This document shows positions 1 through 17,787 of a stretch of 64,000 nt of DNA, one piece after another. Made by a program: the position numbers and the translations under genes. The stretch is from Glandiceps talaboti (lineage: Eukaryota > Hemichordata > Enteropneusta > Spengelidae): positions 4,850,453 to 4,914,452 of the forward strand of contig NC_135571.1 of NCBI RefSeq assembly GCF_964340395.1, in the 5' to 3' direction. The notes beneath the pieces were generated by a model that saw only the letters and a list, made by a program, of their open reading frames with translations, made no database searches and had not been told where the DNA came from. How positions within the stretch are numbered: position 1 is the stretch's first letter; each line of letters opens with the position of its first letter.

Positions 1-196
1 TAAATATCTAAATTAACCTGACATTTGCATCAACCATTTTAGCATCAAAACGAATTTTGGAAAGTCTATTTTTAGCATTTTCTATTAGAATCATTGAAAC
101 GTTCTTATTTTTACATAATAAGAAGCAGTAATATAAACAAATCTAGGTACGTAAAATAAACTTCTTAGTAGAGTAGCCATGTAGACACATTGCCCC

Positions 197-227
<31 letters not shown>

Positions 228-305
228 AGTCAGTCTGTCTGTCTGTCTCTGTCTGTCTGTCTAACTGTCTGTCTGTCTGTCTGTCTGTCTGTCCGCCCGC
301 CCACC
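197..305. repeat. (CTGT)n microsatellite
   Basis: Tetranucleotide CTGT array with a few interruptions, ending in a CCGC/CCAC-rich tail. Confidence 0.95.
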
Positions 306-1437
306 CGCCCGCCAAAATCATTATTGTGGCACAATATTATTTCTGTATTACTTCAATATATTGATAACATAATTTAACAGCATAGGCTTTCAATAATTAA
401 ATATTGTTTTTACCTTGACTTTTTCTGCAGAATTTGCAATAATGTATTTTTGCACTGTTTATAGCTTAATTTGTACTTATTCAAAAGGGGTTCTACTGGT
501 TATCATATCCTGACCTCCTTACCTTGACATGTAATTTCTTCTCTTCAAGACTGTTATTATGTATGGTTGACGAAACTTTAAAATAAATTGATAACTTATT
601 CAAACCATATATGGGAATCTAAACTTTCTAGATGTTCCTTGACCTGTATCATTGTTGTCTGATGTTACCATGGCAACAGAGGCCACAATAATAACTGGCG
701 TGTGACAATCAATTGAAGCTCGTATTAAATCTTTACAATGAAGTCAAATCTCCCAAATTGTATTACATTGCATGCTAGCCATGGCCGATGACAACTTATA
801 ACACATTATTCTCATATAGACATCTGTGATTGGCTTAGATCGTATCACATGGTATGGATTATTGACCAATAGTGACCTCAATTTACATTTAGAGGACACT
901 AGTCGCGTTCTATATTCCATATTGCAATATTTATGTAGTACGAAATTACTTACTTATGTGCCTGAAATCTTATGTATTATAAAAGATTTATTATCTGGCC
1001 ATGTTCGTACATTAGTAAACGTCATTATATCCCTCGTGCGGTTAGGCAGAAACTATTAGAATTGTTACACAACAGCCCTCGGGTTCATAGACGTCTACTC
1101 CGTGTTGTGCCCTTATGTCCCGGCCTTATGTTCAGCTAATACGTCCTTTATCGGAGCAGCTAGATGTGCTGTCGGTGTCGTTCAGTCCTGGCTAGTTTGT
1201 TTTGCAACATTGCTAATTTAGAATTATTTGAACATTCTTTTTATGTATGTATATGTTTAACATTGAAACGTATACCTCTTTCATTGTTTATACTTATTCA
1301 CGTCTAAACTACTATGTAGTAACTTAAAGATCTTTCATGTGGTATTTCGATGATATGCAACGGCACCAAGAACAAACAATTTCAAGTACAGTTTTCTTTT
1401 ATGCCATTTCCCCTTTGAGACACATAGCTGTGCCATA

Positions 1438-1438
<1 letters not shown>

Positions 1439-1481
<43 letters not shown>

Positions 1482-1677
1482 TACATACACATACATCCAT
1501 CCATCCATACATACATACATACAAATGTACATACATACATACATACATACATACGTACGTACGTACGTACGTACATACATACATACATACATACATACAT
1601 ACGTACGTACGTACGTACGTACGTACGTACATACATACATACATACATACATACATACATACATACATACATACACA
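1439..1677. repeat. (AC)n / (ATAC)n / (CGTA)n compound microsatellite
   Basis: Alternating AC, ATAC, ATCC and ACGT-rich tetranucleotide blocks. The long open frames here on both strands (MYVC and IHTY repeats) are translation artefacts of the repeat. Confidence 0.95.
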
Positions 1678-1964
1678 CAACTACAGTAACGTAGATATTT
1701 ACACTACTTATTTCGAGTACTCTGAGATAACCACAAGAGCACCAATCTCATCAACTATAATACTGCAATCTCGTTATTCCCCTGCATCTATTCTGGTACA
1801 GCGATGGTATGGAAAATCAACAATTACATTATGCCTTATTTTCTGTAAATCTTCCACTATGGACGAGAATATAATCATATGTATTTCTCATCCCGGGTAT
1901 TCTTTACAATCATATCAACGTGAACATTCGTCAGTCTAACGCCTTTGTACATTCATACTTTCAG

Positions 1965-8823
<6,859 letters not shown>

Positions 8824-10060
8824 AAATATTCTGCCGAAGAAAAATTACTCTCTAAAAGCAATAATGACAATTATACACCATATAGGACAAACTGTATATA
8901 TAGAATACACCTTCCTTTTGTGAATTCCATGGCACATTTTTGGCCTGAAAATTGATATAATGTCTACGATATATTACAGAACAAGTTAAACTAGAAAACT
9001 AGATAACTACAAATCATTCAAACATTGTAACAGTCAATTTTCTGGCACGACACAAATTTTACTAACATTATTAAAGTCTATTGTCTGGCTCGATAAAAAT
9101 CTTAGTAAGATTGCTACATTTTATCACGTGACTAACAAAAAATCTCACTAGCAATACTAGATTCTATCCTCTGACTGATAAAATCATGTTATCTTCTTAA
9201 AGTGGCTTAAGCTGGGTTTACAATCTTTTACTCAAGTGAAAATACTTTCAAAAATGCCGATTAAAGTATTCTAGTCTAATGTTGATCCATGCTTTCTATG
9301 ACATTACTATTTGTGTTCTGCCATTGGCCGTTGATTGCATGGTAGGGAGTTCTATAGTAAATTACGTCATCGGATCATTTATACGCTATATCCTAATACC
9401 AGGTTTGAGTTCAGTCAATTGAAAGTGATGGTTAAGTATACATCAGTAAGTAGAATACTGTGAGTACCTTTTAATTGCAAGTGATGGTTAAGTATACATC
9501 AGTAAGTAGAATACAGTGAGTACCTTTTAATTACAAGTGATGGTTAAGTATACATCAGTAAGTAGAATACTGTGAGTACCTTTTAATTACAAGTGATGGT
9601 TAAGTATACATCAGTAAGTAGAATACTGTGAGTACCTTCTAATTGCAAGTAATGGTTAAGTATACATCAGTAAGTAGAATACTGTGAGTACCTTTTAATA
9701 TTGCAGAAACAAATTACATACTGAAATATGTAAACCCAGCCTGTGCTCCCTTAATGGTGTGAATAACCTAAAGATAGCTTAAGCTCACTAAGGAATATTT
9801 AGTCGTGCAGATGATGAAAAGAAGTGTTAGTAAAATTTTCGATTGCTTGAGATTGTGACACATGGTCACTTATGGATGTACGTCTTCTATACAATCAGAC
9901 TTCATTGTTTGTGGTAGCAAAAATAATTCAATTATAACTAATACATGACGAGGAGTAGGTAATGTAAATATTGCAAAGCTCTACTCCCTCGTCATATTTG
10001 AGATTGATTGTGTAAATAGCTAAGACTCTGCGTGTCAATCGTTTCCCTGAAATAAAAAGG
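8824..10060 (+). other. TPH 3' UTR and downstream sequence
   Basis: AT-rich sequence after the TPH stop. A clear AATAAA lies at 10051-10056, but polyadenylation could be earlier. Apart from the 56-bp tandem repeat listed separately I see no gene here. Confidence 0.4.
9425..9705. repeat. 56-bp minisatellite, five copies
   Basis: Five head-to-tail, nearly identical units of about 56 bp, each beginning GTGATGGTTAAGTATACATC and ending ACCTTTTAATT, with only one to three substitutions between neighbours. This implies recent expansion. Confidence 0.95.
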
Positions 10061-10088
10061 TCATTACTCAACAATGTCTATTTTATAT

Positions 10089-10215
<127 letters not shown>

Positions 10216-10315
10216 AAGTCAGTGGTAAGATTTGTCCGTAGTACAGTGCTCGATACGTCTGCACGCAGAGCGGAGTATATGTTGAGGGTAGAAGAAAATC
10301 AAGTCGGGTTTTTCG

Positions 10316-10357
10316 TCTCTACAAGCCTGTTTCGTGAGTAAATCACTCGTCAGGAGA
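10316..10357 (-). ncRNA. Hammerhead ribozyme motif, type I (minus strand)
   Basis: Exact reverse-complement copy of the plus-strand motif. CUGACGA maps to 10353-10347, stem II to 10346-10334, GAAA to 10333-10330 and the cleavage-site A to 10320. The pair is therefore divergent, with one ribozyme on each strand. Confidence 0.75.
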
Positions 10358-10412
10358 TGTTGATGACGATGTTGATGTCCTGACGAGTAAATCACTCGTC
10401 AGGACATCAACA

Positions 10413-10454
10413 TCTCCTGACGAGTGATTTACTCACGAAACAGGCTTGTAGAGA
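10413..10454 (+). ncRNA. Hammerhead ribozyme motif, type I (plus strand)
   Basis: The core elements occur in order. The stem I 5' strand UCUC is at 10413-10416, CUGACGA at 10417-10423, and the stem II hairpin at 10424-10436 (GUGA/UCAC). GAA and the stem III A are at 10437-10440, followed by the short stem III ACA/UGU with a GGCU loop (10440-10449). The cleavage-site A is at 10450, and the stem I 3' strand GAGA at 10451-10454 pairs with UCUC. This matches the known core CUGANGA / GAAA / UH, and the 3-bp stem III is the form found in Penelope-like elements. The fold was worked out by eye. Confidence 0.75.
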
Positions 10455-10485
10455 CGAAAAACCCGACTTGATTTTCTTCTACCCT

Positions 10486-10489
<4 letters not shown>

Positions 10490-10568
<79 letters not shown>
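10490..10568. repeat. (AT)n array, right flank of the inverted repeat
   Basis: Alternating AT of about 75 bp followed by TTAG repeats. Confidence 0.95.
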
Positions 10569-10584
<16 letters not shown>

Positions 10585-10699
10585 TGTTTAGTTATGCATA
10601 TACTTATGTACAATTATACATATAGTTATGTATATAGTTAAATAAACACAACTGAAAACTAGATAATGTCAATAAACTCAACTCATAATTTCTTCAAAC

Positions 10700-10745
10700 T
10701 TTCTGACAAGCTGTCGCTTGTTTACCAGCTTAGCATCATCAGGCC
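10700..10745 (-). ncRNA. Degenerate hammerhead-like motif
   Basis: On the minus strand CTGATGA (10742-10736) is followed by TGCTAAGCTGG, then TAAA in place of GAAA, then a clean stem III hairpin CAAGC-GACA-GCTTG (10720-10707) and UC at the expected cleavage position. Stem I does not pair and G12 is lost, so it is probably an inactive relic of the same class of element. Confidence 0.35.
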
Positions 10746-10860
10746 AGCAATATAGTGTTATATATAGTTATATATATATATATATAGATATCTATCTAGT
10801 TATATGGAATTATAAATAAACATATGTATAGACACATACGTATGTATATATGTACATATT

Positions 10861-12969
10861 TCTTTTGACCGTCAGTTTATAAAGGGTTAAACTGAACAGG
10901 TTTTCGGACTATGTAAAGTAATCGATTCTGTTTTGATCTCTGAATTCTTAAAATGTTTACAGATTGAAGTTGGTAGTAAAAATTAAAGTTGCTCACTTTA
11001 CTTTTTCCAATTTCATTGAATATATAATTTAGAGAGAATGGCAACCACATCGATCATTTACTACCTCAGTTTAAAGGCAATACTGACTAGCTGACATGGG
11101 TAACAATAGTGTACAAGTTTATCATAACAACGGCGATGGAATATAATGCTGCCCGCTTCGATTAGAGTTAATAAGTTAAATTTGCATAATTTATTGAAAA
11201 TATTCAAATCTAACAGGTAAGATTCATTTACATGAGTAATTTATAGGAAGAACCCCTATTGTCCCTGGTCTTTGATTTCAGCTCACATGAAACTCTACAA
11301 GGTTCATACCGATTGGTCAGAAACTAGAAGCATAAATGTATCTATCGCTTGTCTTATTAATTATTATAATAATACAATACACAATATAGCATTGTACATT
11401 CTTTACAATCAGAAACCTTTTAATACTCTGCCTAACTAACATTATTTTGTATTTCACAATCTTGCTTTTTAGCAGACACAGAACAAAATGGGAACGTTCA
11501 CCAGAAAACTGTAGCTAGACGTAAAATGTACATTCTATGATCAAAGACAATCTGTTTACAAGTTCTTATTTTACTTGCTATCTAGGTAATAATTTCTTTA
11601 CTGCAAAACACAGCTGGATGGTCATAGTAGTTATGTTTTCTTTATATTAATTCATTTGCACACGTTTACCCGCTGTTACAATATTACTGTGTTCAACATT
11701 AAACGTGCTATTATCATTCAAGTAGAACAATAACATAAATTTATCAAATTATCCAACTTTAATGTACATGTAGATATACTGGTCATAAAAATAAACTGCA
11801 CGATATATACTTTTTCATTTTCACCCATGTGCACGAGGTCAAAACTGTCTACACATAATATTTTTTCTGCAAGTCCAGTGTTATCACCTAGTACCCATAT
11901 TGACAATAGCGCATCTGCTCCAATGTGTGTGTCGTACGTCTCATCCATTGGGGTCAAAGTTTACGCTGCAAATTTGAAAGTATTAAGTTTAATAGCACCT
12001 ATGTCCACCATTATAGACTTCTGGCGCACCTTCCCTTATTATGCTGTACCTTGCATAATTTATGGCTTGGTGAGAAAGAGTTCTGACGAAAATGCGTACC
12101 TACTTTGGGTTTTTTCGCACTATTACTTTGTATTATGTTTTTCTCTTCTGTAACACATACTTTCTCAACTGTTTTCTTGGTACAGCTGTTGCAATAATGT
12201 AAGCAACAACTGGCGATCTGCCATGTAATTTTACGTAGACACTACTGGACGTTAACAAATAAACTACAGCCAACATTCAACTAAAATGTACCAGTGTCAA
12301 TTGTGAGCTGCGAGTTGGTAAACTAACAATTACTTGCATTAAAGTTCTATGGTTGTCCAATACGAATGTCTGGATGAAGTGCTTTCTTGTTTGTGTGGAA
12401 TCATGATGTGTCGCTCATCCTAAGTTCTGTCCTCTAAATTGCTTTGGTTTATATGCATGCCACCTGAATCCAATTTGGAAACAAAGTCGCAAAATAATCA
12501 TTAAAATTTCTGTTGGGATGCAAATGTTTGCTTGAGGATACCTAGTTACTGGTTATTGTAGCATGGGACCCCAAGGTCTGTATGTGTGTGAATTAGACGA
12601 CTGTGGATATATGCTCTGTAATGACTATCACCAATGAACATGTACAAATTTGGGTGAGGGTCTAACGCTAATAATTACAGGAGTGTAGGCTTTTGGAACA
12701 GAGGATTGGGATGACGTCATTTTAGAGGATTGGGATGACGTCATTTTAGTCCCTAATACAGTGACTTACTTTGATGTTTTAAAGAAAATAGTTACAACAT
12801 GTACATCAATAATTATGAGCATATTTGTACATAACATGGAACCGACAGGACAGATGATGATGCAATCTATGACAAGTATAGATTGAAGTATACAATACTA
12901 AATAACAAAATATATTATAATCAATGTATTATATTTACTTCATGTACCAGATGATTTTATTTATCATAT

Positions 12970-13000
<31 letters not shown>

Positions 13001-13840
13001 TTTTTTATCTATTTATTTATGAATACATTTTCTTCATCATAAATCAATCTTTGACACCCGAAGGTGACTTTATTCTTGATAAAATTAATGTCCACATATG
13101 TCATTCAAAAGCATAGCATTTTGAATATGTAAATATGTAAATGTGGTTTTTAAAAAAATACAACACTGATGTAGTCAATTCTTTGACAATACTAGTTAAT
13201 CAGTTTTACGGTTTTATGCTATCAATTACATGGTTGATTAAGAATGGCTTAATTAAGTTATGTGTCAAGTGTTAGACATCTGTTCATAGACTTCATTCTG
13301 GCGGTACTATAGCTAATTGTATCACGAGGGATCCGGAGTCATTAAGACTAGTTTAGAGATGTTAAATATTTGAAGAAACGTTAGGTTGAAGTGGCCGCAT
13401 GGATATATTGATGCAAAATGGGTATGTCTTTTGGAGTTTACATGACTAACAAAAATATGCCTTTCTACTTACTTAATAACGCTGGGAGAAAAAAGAGAAA
13501 AAGTCTCAAATGTTTGGTATTGTGTGAAAAGGAGTCATTTGTAAACAACTGAGTGACCAAAAACAATGACTAGATTACATCAAGCCTGTATATGTCGTTC
13601 CCTATATTCGAATACAATTCAACAAACATACAAGGTAATAACAGGCTATATTTCTGAATAAAAATATTCCTAAATTCTACAATTGTAAAGCTGTTACTGT
13701 AACATTATTTTGCATTTATTCATAAGCTCTTGTGAAATACAGCATCATTGCTGGCAATCAAGTGTTCTATAGTTTTGAAACAACATCTGCGACCAGGACA
13801 GGAAAAAAGTTACAAAAATAAAGAATGCTATTGTTTCTCT
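10861..13840. other. Intergenic region, no gene recognised
   Basis: AT-rich sequence between the TPH gene and lectin gene A. Open frames at 11718-11957 and 11827-12153 lack any recognisable motif. A duplicated segment containing TGACGTCAT lies at 12702-12746 and a TTTA repeat at 12968-13020. Nothing else is supported. Confidence 0.5.
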
Positions 13841-13850
13841 ATGTAAATGT

Positions 13851-13877
13851 ATGCAAATTAAAGAAAGCATATATAGA
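13851..13877 (+). promoter_or_regulatory. Octamer plus TATA-like element, lectin gene A
   Basis: ATGCAAAT (POU-type octamer) at 13851-13858 is followed by CATATATAG at about 13869-13877, roughly 50 bp upstream of the start codon at 13926. The octamer recurs upstream of lectin genes B and C. Confidence 0.5.
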
Positions 13878-13925
13878 TAGGCGATAGTCTAATAGAGCAC
13901 AGTATACACTCGTCAACCAGCAAAG

Positions 13926-16900
13926 ATGAAGGTTGCTGTTATACTTGTGGTTTTGGCGGGAATATCTACGGCCAATGCATTGGGTAAGTTGTTGGAAATG
14001 TTTCTTTCTATTCAATTCAGAAGAAATGCACCGGAAGTCAGAATGTCTTCTGGTTCTGAAATATCTTATCGACACATTGCTACTTTTTATCGTCTGGTTG
14101 GAACCTAAAATTACAATAGTTTATCGTCTGGCAGGCAAAACATTGTAGTAAAATTGCTACATTTTAATCCTAGGATGTGAATGACCTTAAACTTTAGTTA
14201 ACTCAAGTAAAATAGTGTAACAATATTAGTATGATGTTTGTTAGACAGACAATAGAGCCAGACAATAAAATGTAGAAATATTGGTAAGGATTTTGGTGAA
14301 CTGTACAATAAAGTGTAGCAACGTTAGCATGATTGTTGTTGAGCCAGATGCTAACATGTAGCAATGTTAGATTTTTGTGGAACAAGCAGACGACTTTTAG
14401 TGTGTAAGGTAGCCGTGAGAGGTGGCCAGTGATGGCAGAACGATACGACGTATCTTACAGTCTAGACGACTTCCTGTTGCAGGACAGTTATCTTCTTTTC
14501 CAGATCATTATCAATCCGCCTTATGTTATACGCATTCAGACTCTTTTTTTTTTTATACAGAATTATATTTTTCATTTCAATAGTAGACTGGTACCAGTCT
14601 CTTGGGAGATTTTTAAAGTTCTATAATTGTCAAGCATTTTGAGGTTGACAGCCATATTGGAAAATGTCTTCAGAATTTTAATAATTTTTAACCAGTTACG
14701 TACTAGTAGTTTCCCAAGGGCTCTATGTATTCATCCGACTGTTTCGCAAATCAGTCTCAGGTTATTATTTTATTTGAATAAAAGAACACATTTGTGTTAA
14801 AAACTAAAAAAAATATTCTTTTCAAAATAAACAAGGATAAAAGCTCAGCCCAAAGACAGCAATTCTAGCTGTCGTTATCATTTAATACCCTCGATCCAGA
14901 ATTTCAAACTTTGAAGAGCTACTTTTTTCGAGACTTTCGGGACTACTTTTTTCGAGACTGTCGGGACTACATTTTTATGACCATCTGTATAAAGCGCCAG
15001 TGTGAATTGTCTCGACCCTCTAGCAATAGATGTAAACATGTTTTATATTATTAATCAAATAATTTATTTTTAACAAATAAAAATGTATTTTCACCAACTG
15101 AAATCAAATTGTAGATATTACAGGAGTAAGTACAAATAAAACGTTATCGGAAATGTGTATTTTTAGAGCAATAAAATGGAATCCATAAAATTGTCTATAT
15201 TGAAAATTTAACAGGTTATGTGACATGAGATATTTAAAGTACAATTTTCTCAATTTAAGAAAAGGATTATGTGAAATCAATTTACCCTAAGCTCACCTAC
15301 ACCTATATAGCTCTATTTTGTAAAGTGGCAGAGAATATTTATCATACATTTCTCGCCAAAAATGTAGATTAGTCGATTGATACAATAGCTACGCATTTGT
15401 ATCCGAGTTAGGGAGTTAATATTAGCCCCCTAGTACGAAGATTATTTTTGTGTATGTGATAAGTGGTCTAAATATGTTCCGGTTTTTTTTCAGTCAATGT
15501 TGCCAAGGGGAAGGCAGTCAGTGGGACAGGACCCCACAGCCACACCTTTGCTCGGCTAACTGACGGTAGTGGAGATACATGTGCTGGTACTGGTCCACCA
15601 TCTAGAATGCCCTACCTGAAAATCGACCTTGGCAGACGATACAGAGTGCAAGAAATCATTGTGAGACTCAAGAATGATGCATCTCAACGTAAGTATATAA
15701 ATTCTTAGAATATAGACTATTTGTATGTGAGAGATGGAACATGTATTAACTCAAAGTGTTAATACAGTGCGACACAGTGTCGAGATTAGGCAGCCTCGGA
15801 GTTGGTCATGATAAGGGGTGGATCATGATAAGGAGTTGGTCATGATAAGGTGTTGGTCATGATAAGGTGTTGGTCGTGATATGGGATGGATCATGATGAG
15901 GAGTTGGTCGTGATAAGGAGTTGGTCGTGATAAGGAGTGGGTCATGATAAGGAGTGGGTCATGATAAGGAGTGGGTCATGATAAGGAGTTGGTCATGATA
16001 AGGTGTTGGTCGTGATAAGGTGTTGGTCGTGATATGGGATGGATCATGATGAGGAGTTGGTCGTGATAAGGAGTTGGTCGTGATAAGGAGTGGGTCATGA
16101 TAAGGAGTGGGTCATGATAAGGAGTTGGTCGTGATAAGGAGTTGGTCATGATAAGGTGTTGGTCATGATAAGGTGTTGGTCATGATAAGGTGTTGGTCGT
16201 GATATGGGATGGATCATGATGAGGAGTTGGTCGTGATAAGGAGTTGGTCGTGATAAGGAGTGGGTCATGATAAGGAGTGGGTCATGATAAGGAGTTGGTC
16301 ATGATAAGGGATGGATCATGATAAGGAGTGGGTCATGATATGGAGTTGGTCATGATATGGGGTGGATCATTATAAGGAGTGGGTCATGATAAGGAGTTGG
16401 TCGTGATATGGGATGGATCATGATAAGGAGTTGGTCATGATAAGGAGTGGAACATGATAAGGAGTGGGTCATGATAAGGAGTTGGTCGTGATAAGGAGTT
16501 GGTCATGATAAGGAGTGGGTCATGATAAGGAGTTGGTCGTGATAACGAGTTGGTCATGATAAGGAGTGGGCCATGATAATGAGTTGGTCGTGATAAGGAG
16601 TGGGTCATGATAAGGTGTTGGTCATGATAAGGAGTGGGCCATGATAAGGAGTTGGTCGTGATAAGGAGTGGGTCATGATAAGGAGTGGGTCATGATTTGG
16701 GTGGAAAAGAAAGATTTGTCATCTCTCCATATGTTATTTATTGCTTTCTTACATTGTTGTTTTGTTAAGATTTGTAAATGACATGATGATTGTACAAAGT
16801 ATATGTTTTGTAAATCAAGAAATGATGATGGCTCTAGCATTGTGTAGTGAAATTTTAAATTGACACTTTTTCGTATGCTAAAAATAAAAATAAAGATAAA

Positions 16901-17744
16901 ATATAACACTTTTGTTTCATTTTTACGATATTAATTCAGGCGATTTTAGGAACACTCCTTTACGAGTGGGTAGTTTCCCAAATATTGAAGACAACAACCC
17001 ATGTTTCTGGATGCCAGACTCTACCGTAGCACCAACTGTCGTTAAGAATCCATGTCCCAGATATTTCAGATACGTCATTCTTCAGAAGAAAGGAAACAAT
17101 CTAAGGAATATTATAGCCTGTGAAATTGAAGTTCTTGCTGAAGGTAAGCATAGATTTATTGCTACACTCTCATACTTATATTGATGTACGCAATGCGGAA
17201 CTTTTAATCCGCCATCTTGAATATATCAAATTGTGCATTATGGGAAATATAGTGACCGCCATGTACCAGCCACTATTGTAGACTCATCTCATTAACTTCT
17301 TTGAACTACATGCAAGTTTGATTACCCTAACCCTTGTATGAGGGTTATTATGGACAGCATATCCTCTAGATTTCAAGCTCCCACTGTCCTTTTTTTGACA
17401 ACTTTGTCTGCCCGACTAATATACCTGTTTATACAGTTAAACGATATGGCATTTATAAGAATTATTTTAACGCATATTAAGCACCAACCTGACATGCCAA
17501 GGGTAATTTTCAAATCAAATTGTACATATATTGTATAATCAGGTGTTAATGATTGATAACCCTTCTACTATAATTTATAAAACTGATAAAACGTATATAA
17601 ATTAATATTCGTTGATTAACATTACGTATTAAGCTTAATGTATATCTTTTCATTTCTAATACAGAGGATGAGCTATCACAAACTGATCCCCCAGCATCGT
17701 ATGATAGTAAGTGAGAATTGAAATATGATAACTGTACAGTGTAA

Positions 17745-17787
<43 letters not shown>

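Larger units (their letters stand above)
1..1964. other. Sequence upstream of the first recognised TPH exon
   Basis: This should contain the intron, and perhaps the first exon or promoter, of the tryptophan hydroxylase gene. I could not identify a convincing coding exon ending in phase 0 before a GT. It holds a CTGT array and a large TACA/CGTA array (listed separately). The rest is AT-rich with no recognised feature. An open frame at 826-1059 has no ATG and resembles nothing I know. Confidence 0.4.
10276..10494. repeat. 90-bp perfect inverted repeat (10276-10365 / 10405-10494)
   Basis: The two arms are exact reverse complements over 90 nt and are separated by a 39-nt spacer. The spacer contains a further inverted repeat (10378-10404) built from the same CTGACGAG motif. 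The whole lies between two AT-dinucleotide arrays. Each arm encodes a hammerhead-like RNA fold (separate entries). It is probably a remnant of a Penelope-like element or a retrozyme; an assembly foldback artefact is the alternative. Confidence 0.9.

Noticed and set aside
826-1059. 77-aa ORF upstream of TPH exons
   Set aside because: It lacks an ATG, has no recognisable motif or splice context, and AT-rich sequence of this length often gives such frames.
1335-1680. Overlapping long ORFs on both strands (MYVC, IHTY repeats)
   Set aside because: Pure translation of TACA/CGTA microsatellites. The same applies to ORFs at 3052-3457, 30416-30779, 47176-47518 and 60073-60706.
1920-1964. In-frame extension of the first TPH exon upstream as a start (reads N-I-R-Q-S-N)
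   Set aside because: It begins at GTG, not ATG, and a good acceptor (CTTTCAG) sits at 1958-1964, so this is intron.
11718-12153. Two overlapping ORFs on opposite strands in the TPH-lectin A interval
   Set aside because: No domain, no Kozak or splice signals and no repeat match visible; considered chance.
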